A stretch of 64,000 nucleotides of DNA from Oscillospiraceae bacterium (GCA_015067215.1 SVMW01000010.1:1-64000), one strand, 5' to 3'; positions 55,449 through 63,981 are shown, counted from the first letter of the stretch. Numbers and translations are program-made. The notes: generated by a model not told the origin, from the sequence alone.

Positions 55449-56491
55449 TTTTTATAGGCCTCCACCTTGATATCGCCAAAGGTTGCAGCATTTTCATATA
55501 CAGCAAGGGCTGTGTCAAGTAACGGCATAAGGGCAACTGCACCTGTTCCTTCGCCAAGGCGCATATCACCGTGAATCACAGGGCTGAAACCAAGTTCTTT
55601 CATAATCATAATACCTGCAGGTTCGGCGGTAATGTGGCTTGGAAGAATATAACCCTGTACATCACTGCACATACGCACTGCACACAGTGCTGCAACACCG
55701 GAAATAAACCCGTCCATTATTACAGGGATATTACATAATGCACCGCCGATAAACACACCGCACATAGCAGCAATATCAAAACCGCCTACTTTGCCCAGAA
55801 CATCAATAATATCTTTTTTATCAGGCTTGTTCACTGCAACAGCTCTGGTAATGGCGTTCTGTTTTCTGATAAGTCCTTCATCACTGAGTCCGGACCCTCT
55901 GCCGGTGACATTGGCTGCGGTTTCGTCCATAAGTACAGCCAGCACAGCGCTGGAAGATGTAGTGTTGCCAATGCCTGCCTCACCAGTAGCAATAAGGTTA
56001 TATCCCTTTGTTTTAAGTTCTTTTACCAGTTCAATACCTGTTGCAACAGCTTTTACGGCCTGTTCTCTGGTCATTGCAGGTTCCTGTGCAATATTTTTTG
56101 TGCCGTCTGCAATTCTGCGGTCGATAAGTCCTTCAACTTTATCAACCATACCCATATCAACAGCAAAAACATCAGCACCGCAGGCCTTTGCCATACAGCT
56201 TACGCTGGTTGTGCCATTCACAAAGGATTTTGCAATTGCAGTGGTAACATCATGTGTGCTCTGGGCAACACCTTCGTGCAGCACACCATTGTCTGCGCAC
56301 AGCACAACAACACACTTTTTATCAATTTTAATATTACTTGTGCCCTGAGCGGCAGAAATGGAAGCCAGCAGAGTTTCAAGTTTGCCGAGGCTGCCAACAG
56401 GCTTGGCTATATGGTCAAAGCGGTAGATGCAGTGGTCATAAGCATCCCTGTCCGCAGGTTTTATCTGTTTTAATACATCATTAAGTTCCAT
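55433..56491 (-). CDS. cobT: Nicotinate-nucleotide--DMB phosphoribosyltransferase
   Basis: A 352-residue enzyme activating the lower-ligand base (5,6-dimethylbenzimidazole or another base) as the alpha-ribotide. KPVGSLGKLE at the start, VVLCADNGVLHEGVAQS, ATGEAGIGNTTSSSA and the C-terminal MRLGEGTGAVALMPLL are intact. AGGAG precedes the ATG at 56491; an ATG six codons upstream has no RBS. First gene of the cobT-cobU operon. Confidence 0.96.
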   Translation of the reverse strand: MELNDVLKQIKPADRDAYDHCIYRFDHIAKPVGSLGKLETLLASISAAQGTSNIKIDKKCVVVLCADNGVLHEGVAQSTHDVTTAIAKSFVNGTTSVSCMAKACGADVFAVDMGMVDKVEGLIDRRIADGTKNIAQEPAMTREQAVKAVATGIELVKELKTKGYNLIATGEAGIGNTTSSSAVLAVLMDETAANVTGRGSGLSDEGLIRKQNAITRAVAVNKPDKKDIIDVLGKVGGFDIAAMCGVFIGGALCNIPVIMDGFISGVAALCAVRMCSDVQGYILPSHITAEPAGIMIMKELGFSPVIHGDMRLGEGTGAVALMPLLDTALAVYENAATFGDIKVEAYKKWKSN

Positions 56492-56534
56492 AAAAATCTC
56501 CTGTACCATAAGGAATATAAAGATATCATAAATC

Positions 56535-56563
56535 AGTTTAAAACTTTATTATTTGATTGTCAA
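56535..56563 (-). promoter_or_regulatory. Candidate cobT promoter
   Basis: Minus-strand TTGACA (56563-56558), 17 bases, TAAACT (56540-56535). The -35 is one arm of the palindrome shared with the cobS promoter. Confidence 0.5.
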
Positions 56564-56576
56564 CCGTATTGACAAT
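56556..56576. promoter_or_regulatory. Palindrome joining two divergent -35 boxes
   Basis: ATTGTCAA-CCGTA-TTGACAAT, perfect 8-base arms. Each arm supplies the TTGACA of one divergent promoter. It may simply reflect back-to-back -35 elements or be an operator for both cob units. Confidence 0.5.
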
Positions 56577-56597
56577 ATTACTTAAATGTAATTTAAT
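56569..56597 (+). promoter_or_regulatory. cobS promoter
   Basis: TTGACA (56569-56574), 17 bases, TTTAAT (56592-56597). Confidence 0.6.
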
Positions 56598-56632
56598 TAC
56601 CATAAAAGATAATTTAAATGAGGTTTAAACCT

Positions 56633-57376
56633 GTGAAAAAATATATTACAGCTTTTGCTATGACACAGTCAATGTTCTGTTCAATACCATTTCCTTTACA
56701 CAGCTGGGATGAAAAATCACGCCCGTATATGCTGCTTTTTCTGCCTGTTGTAGGGCTGGAAATAGGCGCTATATGGATGCTGTGCAATTTTTTGCTGACA
56801 CAATTCAACGTACCGCTTCTTATTTATGCACTTATAATGTGTGTTATACCATTTATTGCAACAGGCTTCATACATCTTGATGGGTTTATGGATGTTACCG
56901 ATGCAATAGGTTCATACCGTGAACTTGAAAAACGCCGCGAAATTCTCAAGGATTCCCATGTTGGTTCCTTTGCAGTGGTAGGCTGTGTTATTCTTTTTAT
57001 TGCAATGTTTGCATTTTTTGGTTCTGCATCACAATCTGCAAATGACATAGTGCTTCTTTTTATTCCGTTAATCAGCCGTACAGGCTCTGCTCTGGCGGTA
57101 ACAAACCTTAAACCAATGTCAACAAGCCAGTATGCTCACAGCAACGCAACACCCCGATGGCATAACATTTTGCTTATAATGTATGCAGCTGCAGCAGCGG
57201 CGATAACATATGTTTTTGCACAGAAATATGCTCTGTGCCTTGCTGTTCAGACAGCGGTTTACGCTGTATCCCTGAGAAAATGCTATAAAACATTACAGGG
57301 AATGAATGGCGATATTTCAGGCTACTGCATAACAGTCAGCGAGGCTGCTGCTGTGGCGGTGTGGGCACTTTTATAG
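56633..57376 (+). CDS. cobS: Adenosylcobinamide-GDP ribazoletransferase
   Basis: A 247-residue integral membrane enzyme (six to seven helices) joining alpha-ribazole to adenosylcobinamide-GDP, the last assembly step. FATGFIHLDGFMDVTDAIGSY (as IATGFIHLDGFMDVTDA) and SHVGSFAVVG hold the conserved His and Asp residues. The GTG at 56633 has TGAGGT upstream; an in-frame ATG at 56618 lacks an RBS and would add five residues. cobC follows 8 bases later. Confidence 0.92.
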   Translation: MKKYITAFAMTQSMFCSIPFPLHSWDEKSRPYMLLFLPVVGLEIGAIWMLCNFLLTQFNVPLLIYALIMCVIPFIATGFIHLDGFMDVTDAIGSYRELEKRREILKDSHVGSFAVVGCVILFIAMFAFFGSASQSANDIVLLFIPLISRTGSALAVTNLKPMSTSQYAHSNATPRWHNILLIMYAAAAAAITYVFAQKYALCLAVQTAVYAVSLRKCYKTLQGMNGDISGYCITVSEAAAVAVWALL

Positions 57377-57384
57377 GTGAATAT

Positions 57385-57936
57385 ATGAAGTTATATTTTA
57401 TACGTCATGGAAAAACACAGGCAAACGAACAGCATCTTTATTGCGGAAGTACTGACATATCCTTGTCAGAAAACGGAGTAAAGGAACTTTCAGAGAAAAA
57501 TTATAATATTCCGCCTGAATGCAGTTTTATTACCAGCGGTATGAAACGTACTAATGAAACCTTAAAAATATTGTTCGGAGATGTGGTTTATACAGTTGAC
57601 GAACGCTTAAAAGAGATTGATTTCGGTGTTTTTGAAATGAAAAGTTATGATCAGCTTAAAGATGACGCTGAATATCAGCAATGGATAACAGGAGATAACG
57701 AAAACAATGTGCCGCCTGACGGAGAAAGCGGAAATATGGTTAAAGCCAGAGTTCTGTCTGCAGTGGAAGAAGTTATGGCAGGACAGAATGACACAGTAAT
57801 AGTTACACACGGCGGGGTAATTGCTGTTGCTATGGAACATCTGTTCAGCAGCGAAAATAAAAACCGTTACCAGTGGCAGCCAAAGCCGGGAGAAGGTTAT
57901 ATCCTTGAAAATAACGGTTATACAGTATTAAAATAG
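57385..57936 (+). CDS. cobC: Histidine phosphatase, CobC-like (alpha-ribazole phosphatase)
   Basis: A 183-residue phosphoglycerate-mutase-superfamily phosphatase. FIRHGKTQANE supplies Arg7-His8 and the second catalytic block is VTHGGVIAVAM; the acidic residue sits in LKEIDFGVFE. Position right after cobS and with cobU/cobT next door supports removal of phosphate from alpha-ribazole phosphate (or adenosylcobalamin-5'-phosphate). AGGTGA precedes the ATG at 57385. Confidence 0.88.
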   Translation: MKLYFIRHGKTQANEQHLYCGSTDISLSENGVKELSEKNYNIPPECSFITSGMKRTNETLKILFGDVVYTVDERLKEIDFGVFEMKSYDQLKDDAEYQQWITGDNENNVPPDGESGNMVKARVLSAVEEVMAGQNDTVIVTHGGVIAVAMEHLFSSENKNRYQWQPKPGEGYILENNGYTVLK

Positions 57937-57950
57937 AATATGTTAATTAT

Positions 57951-57993
57951 AAACTGTGGTCAGGCACATACGCTGTTTGCCACAGTTTTTTAT
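57951..57993 (+). terminator. Terminator of cobSC
   Basis: AAACTGTGG / CCACAGTTT hairpin with a 20-base loop, then TTTTATTGG. Confidence 0.8.
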
Positions 57994-58060
57994 TGGTAAT
58001 AATTGACCATGCTTTTTCGTAAAATAATTTATAGCAAATCTGTGAAAGGGGATGGTAAAT

Positions 58061-58759
58061 TTGTTTACAACAATTTTAGGATATGTAATGGCAAACATTC
58101 TGTTCCTGGCACTGCATCTGGAAAGCCGTGTTCTGCCCGACCCATTGACTCCTAAACAGGAAAAAGAGGAATTTGACAAATACTTCAGGGGAGACATGAC
58201 TGCAAGAGATAAGCTGATAAAACACAATCTTCGGCTTGTGGCTCATATAGCCAAAAAGTATTACCAGGGACCTATTGAACAGGATGACCTGATGTCCATT
58301 GGCACAATCGGTCTTATTAAAGCGGTGCACAGTTTCAGTCCGGAAAAAAACATCCGTTTCAGCACCTATGCATCAAAATGTGTACAGAACGAAATATTAA
58401 TGGCATTACGGAAACAGAATACAGGTGAAAATGTGCTTTATCTGGAGGAAAGCATTGATACTGAAAACAAAAATGAAAAACTTACATTGAAGGAAAGCTT
58501 ACAGGATGACTTTGAAATATCAGAATTCTGCGAAAAACAGGAACTGAAAAACAGCATTCTTAAAGCTGTGCTGGAAAAACTTGACAGCAGGGAAAGACAG
58601 ATTATTATAATGCGGTATGGTTTGTTTGGCAATCCTGTACAGACACAGCAGCAGGTGTGTGAAACGCTGGATATCAGCCGCAGCTATGTTTCGCGGCTTG
58701 AAAAAAAGGCTATAGAAATTCTCAGAGAAAACTTTACAGAAGAAGATGTTTTTCAGTAA
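58061..58759 (+). CDS. sigK: Sporulation sigma factor SigK
   Basis: A 232-residue sigma-70 factor of the late mother cell. Region 2 (NLRLVAHIAKKYYQGPIEQD, DDLMSIGTIGLIKAVHSF, RFSTYASKCVQNEILM) and region 4 (LDSRERQIIIMRYGLFG, SRSYVSRLEKKA) are complete. The hydrophobic N-terminal 20 residues look like the pro-peptide removed at the membrane in B. subtilis SigK. The gene is uninterrupted (no skin element). The start is best read as the TTG at 58061, 9 bases after AAAGGGG; an ATG at 58052 abuts that RBS. It shows the organism makes, or descends from makers of, endospores. Confidence 0.93.
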   Translation: MFTTILGYVMANILFLALHLESRVLPDPLTPKQEKEEFDKYFRGDMTARDKLIKHNLRLVAHIAKKYYQGPIEQDDLMSIGTIGLIKAVHSFSPEKNIRFSTYASKCVQNEILMALRKQNTGENVLYLEESIDTENKNEKLTLKESLQDDFEISEFCEKQELKNSILKAVLEKLDSRERQIIIMRYGLFGNPVQTQQQVCETLDISRSYVSRLEKKAIEILRENFTEEDVFQ

Positions 58760-58774
58760 ATAAAAAGACAAAAA

Positions 58775-58808
58775 CCTCTGCATAATAATATGCAGAGGTG
58801 ATTTTTTT
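58775..58808 (+). terminator. Terminator-like hairpin overlapping the PBP RBS and start
   Basis: CCTCTGCATA / TATGCAGAGG, perfect 10-base stem, ATAA loop, followed by TGA and T7. The GAGG Shine-Dalgarno of the next gene is the 3' arm, and the next gene's TTG start begins in the T-tract. It can act both as the sigK terminator and as a translational lock. Confidence 0.85.
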
Positions 58809-60405
58809 GACAGAGAAAAGGCTTATTGCTGTGTTTGTGCTTTTTACATCATTTGCATTTCTGATCGAACTTAATATGGTGCATATAAATATTTCGGACC
58901 GATATCATACAAAAGCAAGAAATCAGCAGACAAGACAGTATATTATTGACGACGACAGAGCGGTTATAACTGACTGCAACTCTGATAATATAACCAATAC
59001 GGTTACCGGTTACAAAACCTTGGTTACTGCATATGATGATGATTTGCAGCAGGTGTTCAACGCATTGACAGAAAAGGAAAAAGCAGATTTTGAAACAAAC
59101 ATAAAAAACAGAAAAAATTTTATGGCAGAAATTACTTATCCCATTGAAAACCGTGTTGTGTATGAGGTGACACAAAGATATTCCGATTTCAATATAGCCC
59201 AGCATCTGACAGGATACACTGACAGCGAAGGAAATGGTGTTACAGGAATGGAAAAAGTGTTTGACAGTATTCTTAAAGGAGGAAAAACAGTAAGGTTCAT
59301 AGAAGCTCAGGTCAATGGATACGGTGAAATCACTTCTATGGAGAATAATGAAAAAACAGATAACGAATATGGTGTCCCGATACAGCTTTCTCTTACTATC
59401 GATAACACAATACAGCGTTTGTGTGAAGGCATTGCAAAGGAATATATTCCTGATGGTTCTATAGTGGTAATGGAAAGTGACACAGGAAAAATAAAAGCCA
59501 TGGTATCAACACCTTTTTATACTGCCAACAATGTGGCAGCGGCATTGCATATGGAAAACTCTCCACTCGTAAACAAAGCTTTACAGGCGTTTGAGCCGGG
59601 AAGTGTAATAAAACCGTTGTGGGCAGCGGTTCTGCTGGAAAACGGGTACAGTAAAAATAAAATATATAACTGCACGGGAACCATTGAAATCAATGACCAT
59701 CAATACCACTGCAACAACAATAAGGCTCACGGAGAAATTGACATGGAACAGGCGCTTGTGGTTTCCTGCAACTGTTATTTTGTAAATGCATCAGTAAAAA
59801 ACAAAGCTTTCAGCTACAGTCAGATAGGCAGCGCACTGCAGTTCGGCAGCAATATATATCTTACAGAAAACTACTGTACTTCGGCAGGATATTTCCCCAC
59901 AAATAATGAGCTTGACAATTTAGGCCAGCTTGCAAGTGTCAGTTTCGGACAGGGGAAACTTCTGCTGACACCAATACACATAGCGGCATATATGAATATT
60001 TTTGCCAATGAAGGCAGATATGTTTATCCTCAGGTTGCACAGGGAATATATAATGCAGAAAGCGGGAACCGGATTATAAACCTGTACTCATTTGATGAAA
60101 AGCAGGTGATAAGTCCTGAAACTGCACAAAAAGTAAAATCAATGCTGCAAAGTGTTGTGCAGGATGGCGCAATGGGGCGTGCTGCACCACAGCAGCTTTC
60201 GGCAGGAGGAAAAACCGGTACAGCCCAGACAGGCAGATATAACGAAAAGGGCAAAGAAATACTGACAGCATGGTTCTGCGGGTTTTATCCTTATGAAAAC
60301 CCGGAGTACACCATTTGTATAACGATGTACAACGGGGGAGAAAGCACATACACAGCGGCACCGGTGTTCAAAAAAATATGTGACAGTCTGTATTATCTGA
60401 AATAA
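58807..60405 (+). CDS. Penicillin-binding protein, class B-like transpeptidase
   Basis: A 532-residue membrane-anchored D,D-transpeptidase cross-linking peptidoglycan. An N-terminal helix (about 5-24), a short dimerisation domain (about 30-180) and the transpeptidase domain follow. Active-site motifs are Ser266-x-x-Lys269 (SVIK), Ser320-Cys-Asn322 and Lys469-Thr-Gly471; all are intact. GNGVTGMEKVFDSIL matches the PBP2/SpoVD class linker. The start is TTG (58807) with GAGGTG upstream; a GTG inside that RBS is in frame but rejected. Following sigK, a role in cortex or late envelope synthesis is plausible. It lacks PASTA repeats. Confidence 0.92.
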   Translation: MTEKRLIAVFVLFTSFAFLIELNMVHINISDRYHTKARNQQTRQYIIDDDRAVITDCNSDNITNTVTGYKTLVTAYDDDLQQVFNALTEKEKADFETNIKNRKNFMAEITYPIENRVVYEVTQRYSDFNIAQHLTGYTDSEGNGVTGMEKVFDSILKGGKTVRFIEAQVNGYGEITSMENNEKTDNEYGVPIQLSLTIDNTIQRLCEGIAKEYIPDGSIVVMESDTGKIKAMVSTPFYTANNVAAALHMENSPLVNKALQAFEPGSVIKPLWAAVLLENGYSKNKIYNCTGTIEINDHQYHCNNNKAHGEIDMEQALVVSCNCYFVNASVKNKAFSYSQIGSALQFGSNIYLTENYCTSAGYFPTNNELDNLGQLASVSFGQGKLLLTPIHIAAYMNIFANEGRYVYPQVAQGIYNAESGNRIINLYSFDEKQVISPETAQKVKSMLQSVVQDGAMGRAAPQQLSAGGKTGTAQTGRYNEKGKEILTAWFCGFYPYENPEYTICITMYNGGESTYTAAPVFKKICDSLYYLK

Positions 60406-60485
60406 ATGACAATGTAAAAATATTCCTTTCATTACTGTTATATTTGTGATATACTTATAACAGTTTTGAATTTCGGAGGAATAAA

Positions 60486-60902
60486 ATGAAAATTACAACC
60501 CGTAAAAGTCTTAAAGCAAGCTACAGCACTCATGATATGAGCGTTGCAAACTATAATGTTACAGGTGACAACCTTGAAATTAAATTCAACCCTGGTCTTA
60601 TCAAAATAACACCACCTTGCGACATTGTGGATGGTTATGTAGAACTTGAAAATGTTGACTGGGACTGTTCCTATGCATACATTATCAATCTTGAAAGCAG
60701 GGACTGGGATTTTACAGGCAAAAAATATCGTCTTGATGATTTTATAGAAAAATTCAACGGCAGAAAATTCAATATACTTGATGAATGTCACGGTACAAAC
60801 ATTCTTAAACTTTCTGGCTATCTTTCCGAAGGTGATAAGGTTAACGAATGCATGGTTGAAGTTGTATATATGGGCGAGCTCAAGTATTACACAGAAAAAT
60901 AA
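60486..60902 (+). CDS. Conserved hypothetical protein, 138 residues
   Basis: A soluble protein with predicted beta-rich fold; no signal peptide or membrane helix. Notable stretches are VENVDWDCSYAYIINLESRDWDF-like (cited as LENVDWDCSYAYIINL) and FNGRKFNILDECHGTNILKLSGYL. I do not recognise the family. GGAGG precedes the ATG, and a terminator follows at 60914, so it is a real single gene. Confidence 0.7.
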   Translation: MKITTRKSLKASYSTHDMSVANYNVTGDNLEIKFNPGLIKITPPCDIVDGYVELENVDWDCSYAYIINLESRDWDFTGKKYRLDDFIEKFNGRKFNILDECHGTNILKLSGYLSEGDKVNECMVEVVYMGELKYYTEK

Positions 60903-60913
60903 TATGTTTAATT

Positions 60914-60952
60914 CCTGAGATTGTCTTGAGTTGTCAGGACAATCTTTTGGTT
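60914..60952 (+). terminator. Terminator of the hypothetical gene
   Basis: AGATTGTC / GACAATCT hairpin with an inner CTTGAGTTGTCAG loop, then TTTGGTTTG. Confidence 0.7.
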
Positions 60953-60982
60953 TGTATGGAAAGTGTATTTTAAGGAGAAAAT

Positions 60983-62884
60983 ATGCCGTTTATATTGATT
61001 ACATTTACAATGACGGTTATTACGCTGGGCGTAATGATAGTGTCGGAACAGTCTTTTATAAAAAGTCTTCCGCTGGCATTGTCTGCTGTTATCATTACCG
61101 GATATGCAGCTGCACTTACAGGTTTTCTGCCATTGGCAGTATGGCTTGTAAGGCTGTGGATGGTTGTGTCAGCAGTGCTGTGCTTACACAAGGTTTATCA
61201 GATTTTCAAACAAAAGAAACTGCCCGATATCAATGTTTTTGTGCAGATAATAATTTTTGCAGGTGCAATGGCTGTTCTGTGGTGGCTCTGCCGCGGAAGA
61301 ATGTTTTCTGACTGGGATGAGTTTTCTTTCTGGGGCATAGCAACAAAATTCACATATTTCAAAGATACTCTTTATACATCGCCGCTTTTTAACAACGGTT
61401 TCAAGTCTTATCCTCCTGCACAGATTATTCTGCAGTATCTTATGCTTAAAACTCCTGCATTTTCTTTCAGGGAAGATGTAGTTATATATATTTCTGCAAT
61501 GTTTTCAATGTCGTTGCTTATCTATCCTGCAGGTATACTTGCAGATAAAAAGAAATATATAACAGCAGCAGTTGCGGCAGTGATGATGTTTATAGTTCCT
61601 GCTGTGATAATTGACCATCCTTATTATCTTACAACGGTAGATATGCAGATAGGCATTATTGCTGCATTTATAATTCTTGTGTGCAGCATGGAAACAAAAG
61701 CAGGATACCGTGCGGTTGCGGCATCTTTGGGTGCAATGGTGCTTACCCTATACAAAAGTTCAGGCTACGGAATTGCAATGATTGCATGTATAGCAGCTGC
61801 AGTTACAGTTATCTTTGGTGACAATACGGAAGATAACAAAGTAAAAAAATATCTGTATGCAGCTATGCCGTTTGTTATGGCAACAATTGCAAAATTCAGC
61901 TGGAAAATTCATACAGATATTTCAGGTGTTGAAGAAAGATGGACAGCAGGGGCAGGCAATACCATAATTGACCTGTTTACAGGCAACGCGCTGGATTATC
62001 AGAAACAGGTGCTTCAATCCTTTGCAGAAGCTTTTTTCAAAACAGAAAGCTATGGCGGATTGTTCAAATTTTCACCTTTTGGATGGGTTATAATTGCAGC
62101 TGTAATAGCAGCGATAGCGGTTGTTATTGCACCGCAGCATAAGAAAAAGACAATAATTGTATATGTAGCTTCAATAGCAGGATATCTGATATTTGCGGTT
62201 TCACAGCTGTATACATATCTTTTTGTTTTCGAGCCTCTGGAAGCAGTACAGCTTGCATCTTTCCACAGATATCTTTCAACGCCTATACTTATGATGGTGA
62301 CGGTTGCAGCAGCATATTTATGCTATACTGCGGTGGAAAGCAGATATAAAACTGCAAAAACAGCGGTTGTGTTTATGATGGCAGCCCTTTTTGTTATAAC
62401 ACCTATGACAATGTCTTTCTGCAAAAAGGTTGCAACAGCCCCGGTTATGGCAGCACAGACTCAGCACGACAGATATCTTTATATCAGAACATCACGATAT
62501 ATAAAACAGCTTGGGGCAGGGCAGGACACAAAATTGTTTCTTGTTTCGGCAAACGATGCCGGCTGGACACAGATGCTGGTTGAATACGAACTGTTCCCGG
62601 ATGTTACATTGCCTCAGCACATGTCAATAATTGCTGCAAATGCAATGGAAAACCAGCCTTGGGTAGAACAGCTTTCAGCGGAACAATGGAGCAGAAAACT
62701 CCATGACGGATTTGACTATGTTTATATCCATTGCCCTGAAGACCAGTTTGTAGCAGATTATCTTTCTGTTTTTGAAGATGAAAGTCAGGTTGTGGTTGAC
62801 AGAATGTTTGAAGTTATCAGAAAAGAAGACGGAACAGCTGTGCTGCGACGTATAGAAATGCAGCCTGAAGACGGTTATATATAA
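60983..62884 (+). CDS. GT-C-like polytopic membrane protein
   Basis: A 633-residue protein with about eleven membrane helices in the first 470 residues and a soluble C-terminal domain (about 490-633). The first large outer loop has FSDWDEFSFWGIATKFTYF, an acidic DWDE motif placed as in GT-C lipid-linked glycosyltransferases (DxD/ExD-type loop between helices 1-2 or 3-4), followed by FKSYPPAQIIL. This suggests a lipid-phosphate-sugar-dependent glycosyltransferase acting outside the membrane; the acceptor is unknown and the assignment is inference. AAGGAG precedes the ATG. Confidence 0.7.
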   Translation: MPFILITFTMTVITLGVMIVSEQSFIKSLPLALSAVIITGYAAALTGFLPLAVWLVRLWMVVSAVLCLHKVYQIFKQKKLPDINVFVQIIIFAGAMAVLWWLCRGRMFSDWDEFSFWGIATKFTYFKDTLYTSPLFNNGFKSYPPAQIILQYLMLKTPAFSFREDVVIYISAMFSMSLLIYPAGILADKKKYITAAVAAVMMFIVPAVIIDHPYYLTTVDMQIGIIAAFIILVCSMETKAGYRAVAASLGAMVLTLYKSSGYGIAMIACIAAAVTVIFGDNTEDNKVKKYLYAAMPFVMATIAKFSWKIHTDISGVEERWTAGAGNTIIDLFTGNALDYQKQVLQSFAEAFFKTESYGGLFKFSPFGWVIIAAVIAAIAVVIAPQHKKKTIIVYVASIAGYLIFAVSQLYTYLFVFEPLEAVQLASFHRYLSTPILMMVTVAAAYLCYTAVESRYKTAKTAVVFMMAALFVITPMTMSFCKKVATAPVMAAQTQHDRYLYIRTSRYIKQLGAGQDTKLFLVSANDAGWTQMLVEYELFPDVTLPQHMSIIAANAMENQPWVEQLSAEQWSRKLHDGFDYVYIHCPEDQFVADYLSVFEDESQVVVDRMFEVIRKEDGTAVLRRIEMQPEDGYI

Positions 62885-62886
62885 AA

Positions 62887-62930
62887 ATAAAAATCCCTCT
62901 AAAATGTCTTTACACTTTAGAGGGATTTAA
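62887..62930 (+). terminator. Terminator of the GT-C-like gene
   Basis: AAATCCCTCTAAA / TTTAGAGGGATTT hairpin; weak T-run after (TTTAAC). Confidence 0.8.
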
Positions 62931-63485
62931 CATATTTCAATCATATTCTGTTTTTCTTTTCTTCCTTATATTACTTTGCAATATCGGACAACTTTAATTA
63001 CTTTTCGCTACCTATATCACATTTATTAAACATTTCTCTCTTTTTAATAGGAAGTATATACACTGTTTTGATTTTCTTAAATTTTTTATATTTTACTCAG
63101 ATTACTTTCTTTACAATAATCTTTAATAATCTTAGGGAAAATACATTTTTACTAAAATCTATAATCCTTTTTTGATTATCCTTAATATCTTTTAATTTAA
63201 GATAATCTTTTCAGTATTACTTACTATAAATTTCATACAATTAACTGTATTAACTTGTTAAGCTGTCGATTTATAGAAGTACATTTGTTAATGCTTAAAC
63301 CAATTATATTAAGTTTCTTTTAATATACCTTTTACTCTGATATCAATTTCTCGTCTTGATATCCGGTTATCGCATTAACTTTGCCAAGTATATAAAGAAT
63401 TTACTTTCTTTATTGGTTATTTTTTATTAACTTTTTGTTTGATTTTTCTCTTTACAGAACATCCATTGCCGGTTTTATTTTTATA

Positions 63486-63587
63486 CTACCCTATGCTTCC
63501 GGTGATTTCCAATCTACCGTTAAAGCCCATTTTGTTAACCTTAACATCTGTATGTTCAATTGTTAAAGAGTGTTCCTCGGTTTTCAT
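63486..63587 (-). CDS. Small ORF, 33 codons, possible truncated gene
   Basis: MKTEEHSLTIEHTDVK begins after AAAGGGTGATACC, a good RBS at normal distance, and behind a TTGCAT-17-TATATT promoter (63618-63646). The frame ends at TAG after GRLEITGSIG. No family recognised. It could be a genuine short peptide, or the 5' end of a lost gene whose remainder decayed into the A+T-rich stretch downstream. Confidence 0.4.
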   Translation of the reverse strand: MKTEEHSLTIEHTDVKVNKMGFNGRLEITGSIG

Positions 63588-63617
63588 TGGTATCACCCTT
63601 TCCTTTTTCTTGTCTAC

Positions 63618-63646
63618 AATATATCACGTAAAAACGCATAATGCAA
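63618..63646 (-). promoter_or_regulatory. Promoter of the 33-codon ORF
   Basis: Minus-strand TTGCAT (63646-63641), 17 bases, TATATT (63623-63618). Confidence 0.5.
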
Positions 63647-63683
63647 GTAAATGTTTGGCCTGAAAATTTGGCTATTTTAGGCA

Positions 63684-63712
63684 TTGACTTGTATACGTGG
63701 TTATAGTAAAAT
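63684..63712 (+). promoter_or_regulatory. Promoter of the T-box transcript
   Basis: TTGACT (63684-63689), 17 bases, TAAAAT (63707-63712); start of RNA near 63719. Confidence 0.75.
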
Positions 63713-63718
63713 GATATT

Positions 63719-63981
63719 TGTGAGAGAGTAAAAACGAATAGTAAAAAAGGCGATAAAAGGGAATACCAATAACAGTATTTTACAGAGATAAGTCGGTTGG
63801 TGCAAGACTTAATTTACTCTATTGAATGCCACCCTTTTGCTCCTGGCGAAACAAGTCAGGCGTGCTGCAGCGTTAATGCAGTTAAAGTGATGTACACCGC
63901 TTTTGCAGTGTGCATAATTTGGGTGGTACCACGGTAAAAATTTATCGTCCCTTGGGTTTTGAACCCGGGGGGCTTTTTTAT
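63719..63981 (+). ncRNA. T-box leader, probable Cys (UGC) specifier
   Basis: A complete T-box: AGTA near the Stem I base, AGAGA and GGTTGGTGCAAG in the distal Stem I, a Stem III hairpin (ATGTACAC/GTGTGCAT), the invariant GGGTGGTACCACGG (63921-63934), and a terminator with T-tract (63942-63980). Pairing CAATA/TATTG in Stem I leaves GAATGCCA as the specifier strand. With the usual GAA-codon phasing this reads TGC (63827-63829, Cys); GCC (Ala) is the alternative. The controlled gene, likely an aminoacyl-tRNA synthetase or cysteine-related gene, starts beyond the window. Confidence 0.93.
63942..63980 (+). terminator. T-box terminator
   Basis: GTCCCTTGGGTT / AACCCGGGGGGC hairpin then TTTTTT; competes with the antiterminator containing the T-box sequence. 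Confidence 0.9.

Larger units (their letters stand above)
62931..63683. other. Gene-poor, very A+T-rich region
   Basis: About 750 bases, roughly three quarters A+T, pyrimidine-rich on the plus strand. All frames are broken by many stops apart from one 33-codon minus-strand frame (63486-63587) that has a promoter and RBS. A 74-codon plus-strand frame opposite it lacks an RBS. The rest looks like decayed or untranslated DNA. Confidence 0.6.

Noticed and set aside
63439-63663. 74-codon plus-strand frame in the A+T-rich region
   Set aside because: No RBS, no homology, and it opposes the promoter and RBS of the minus-strand 33-codon frame.
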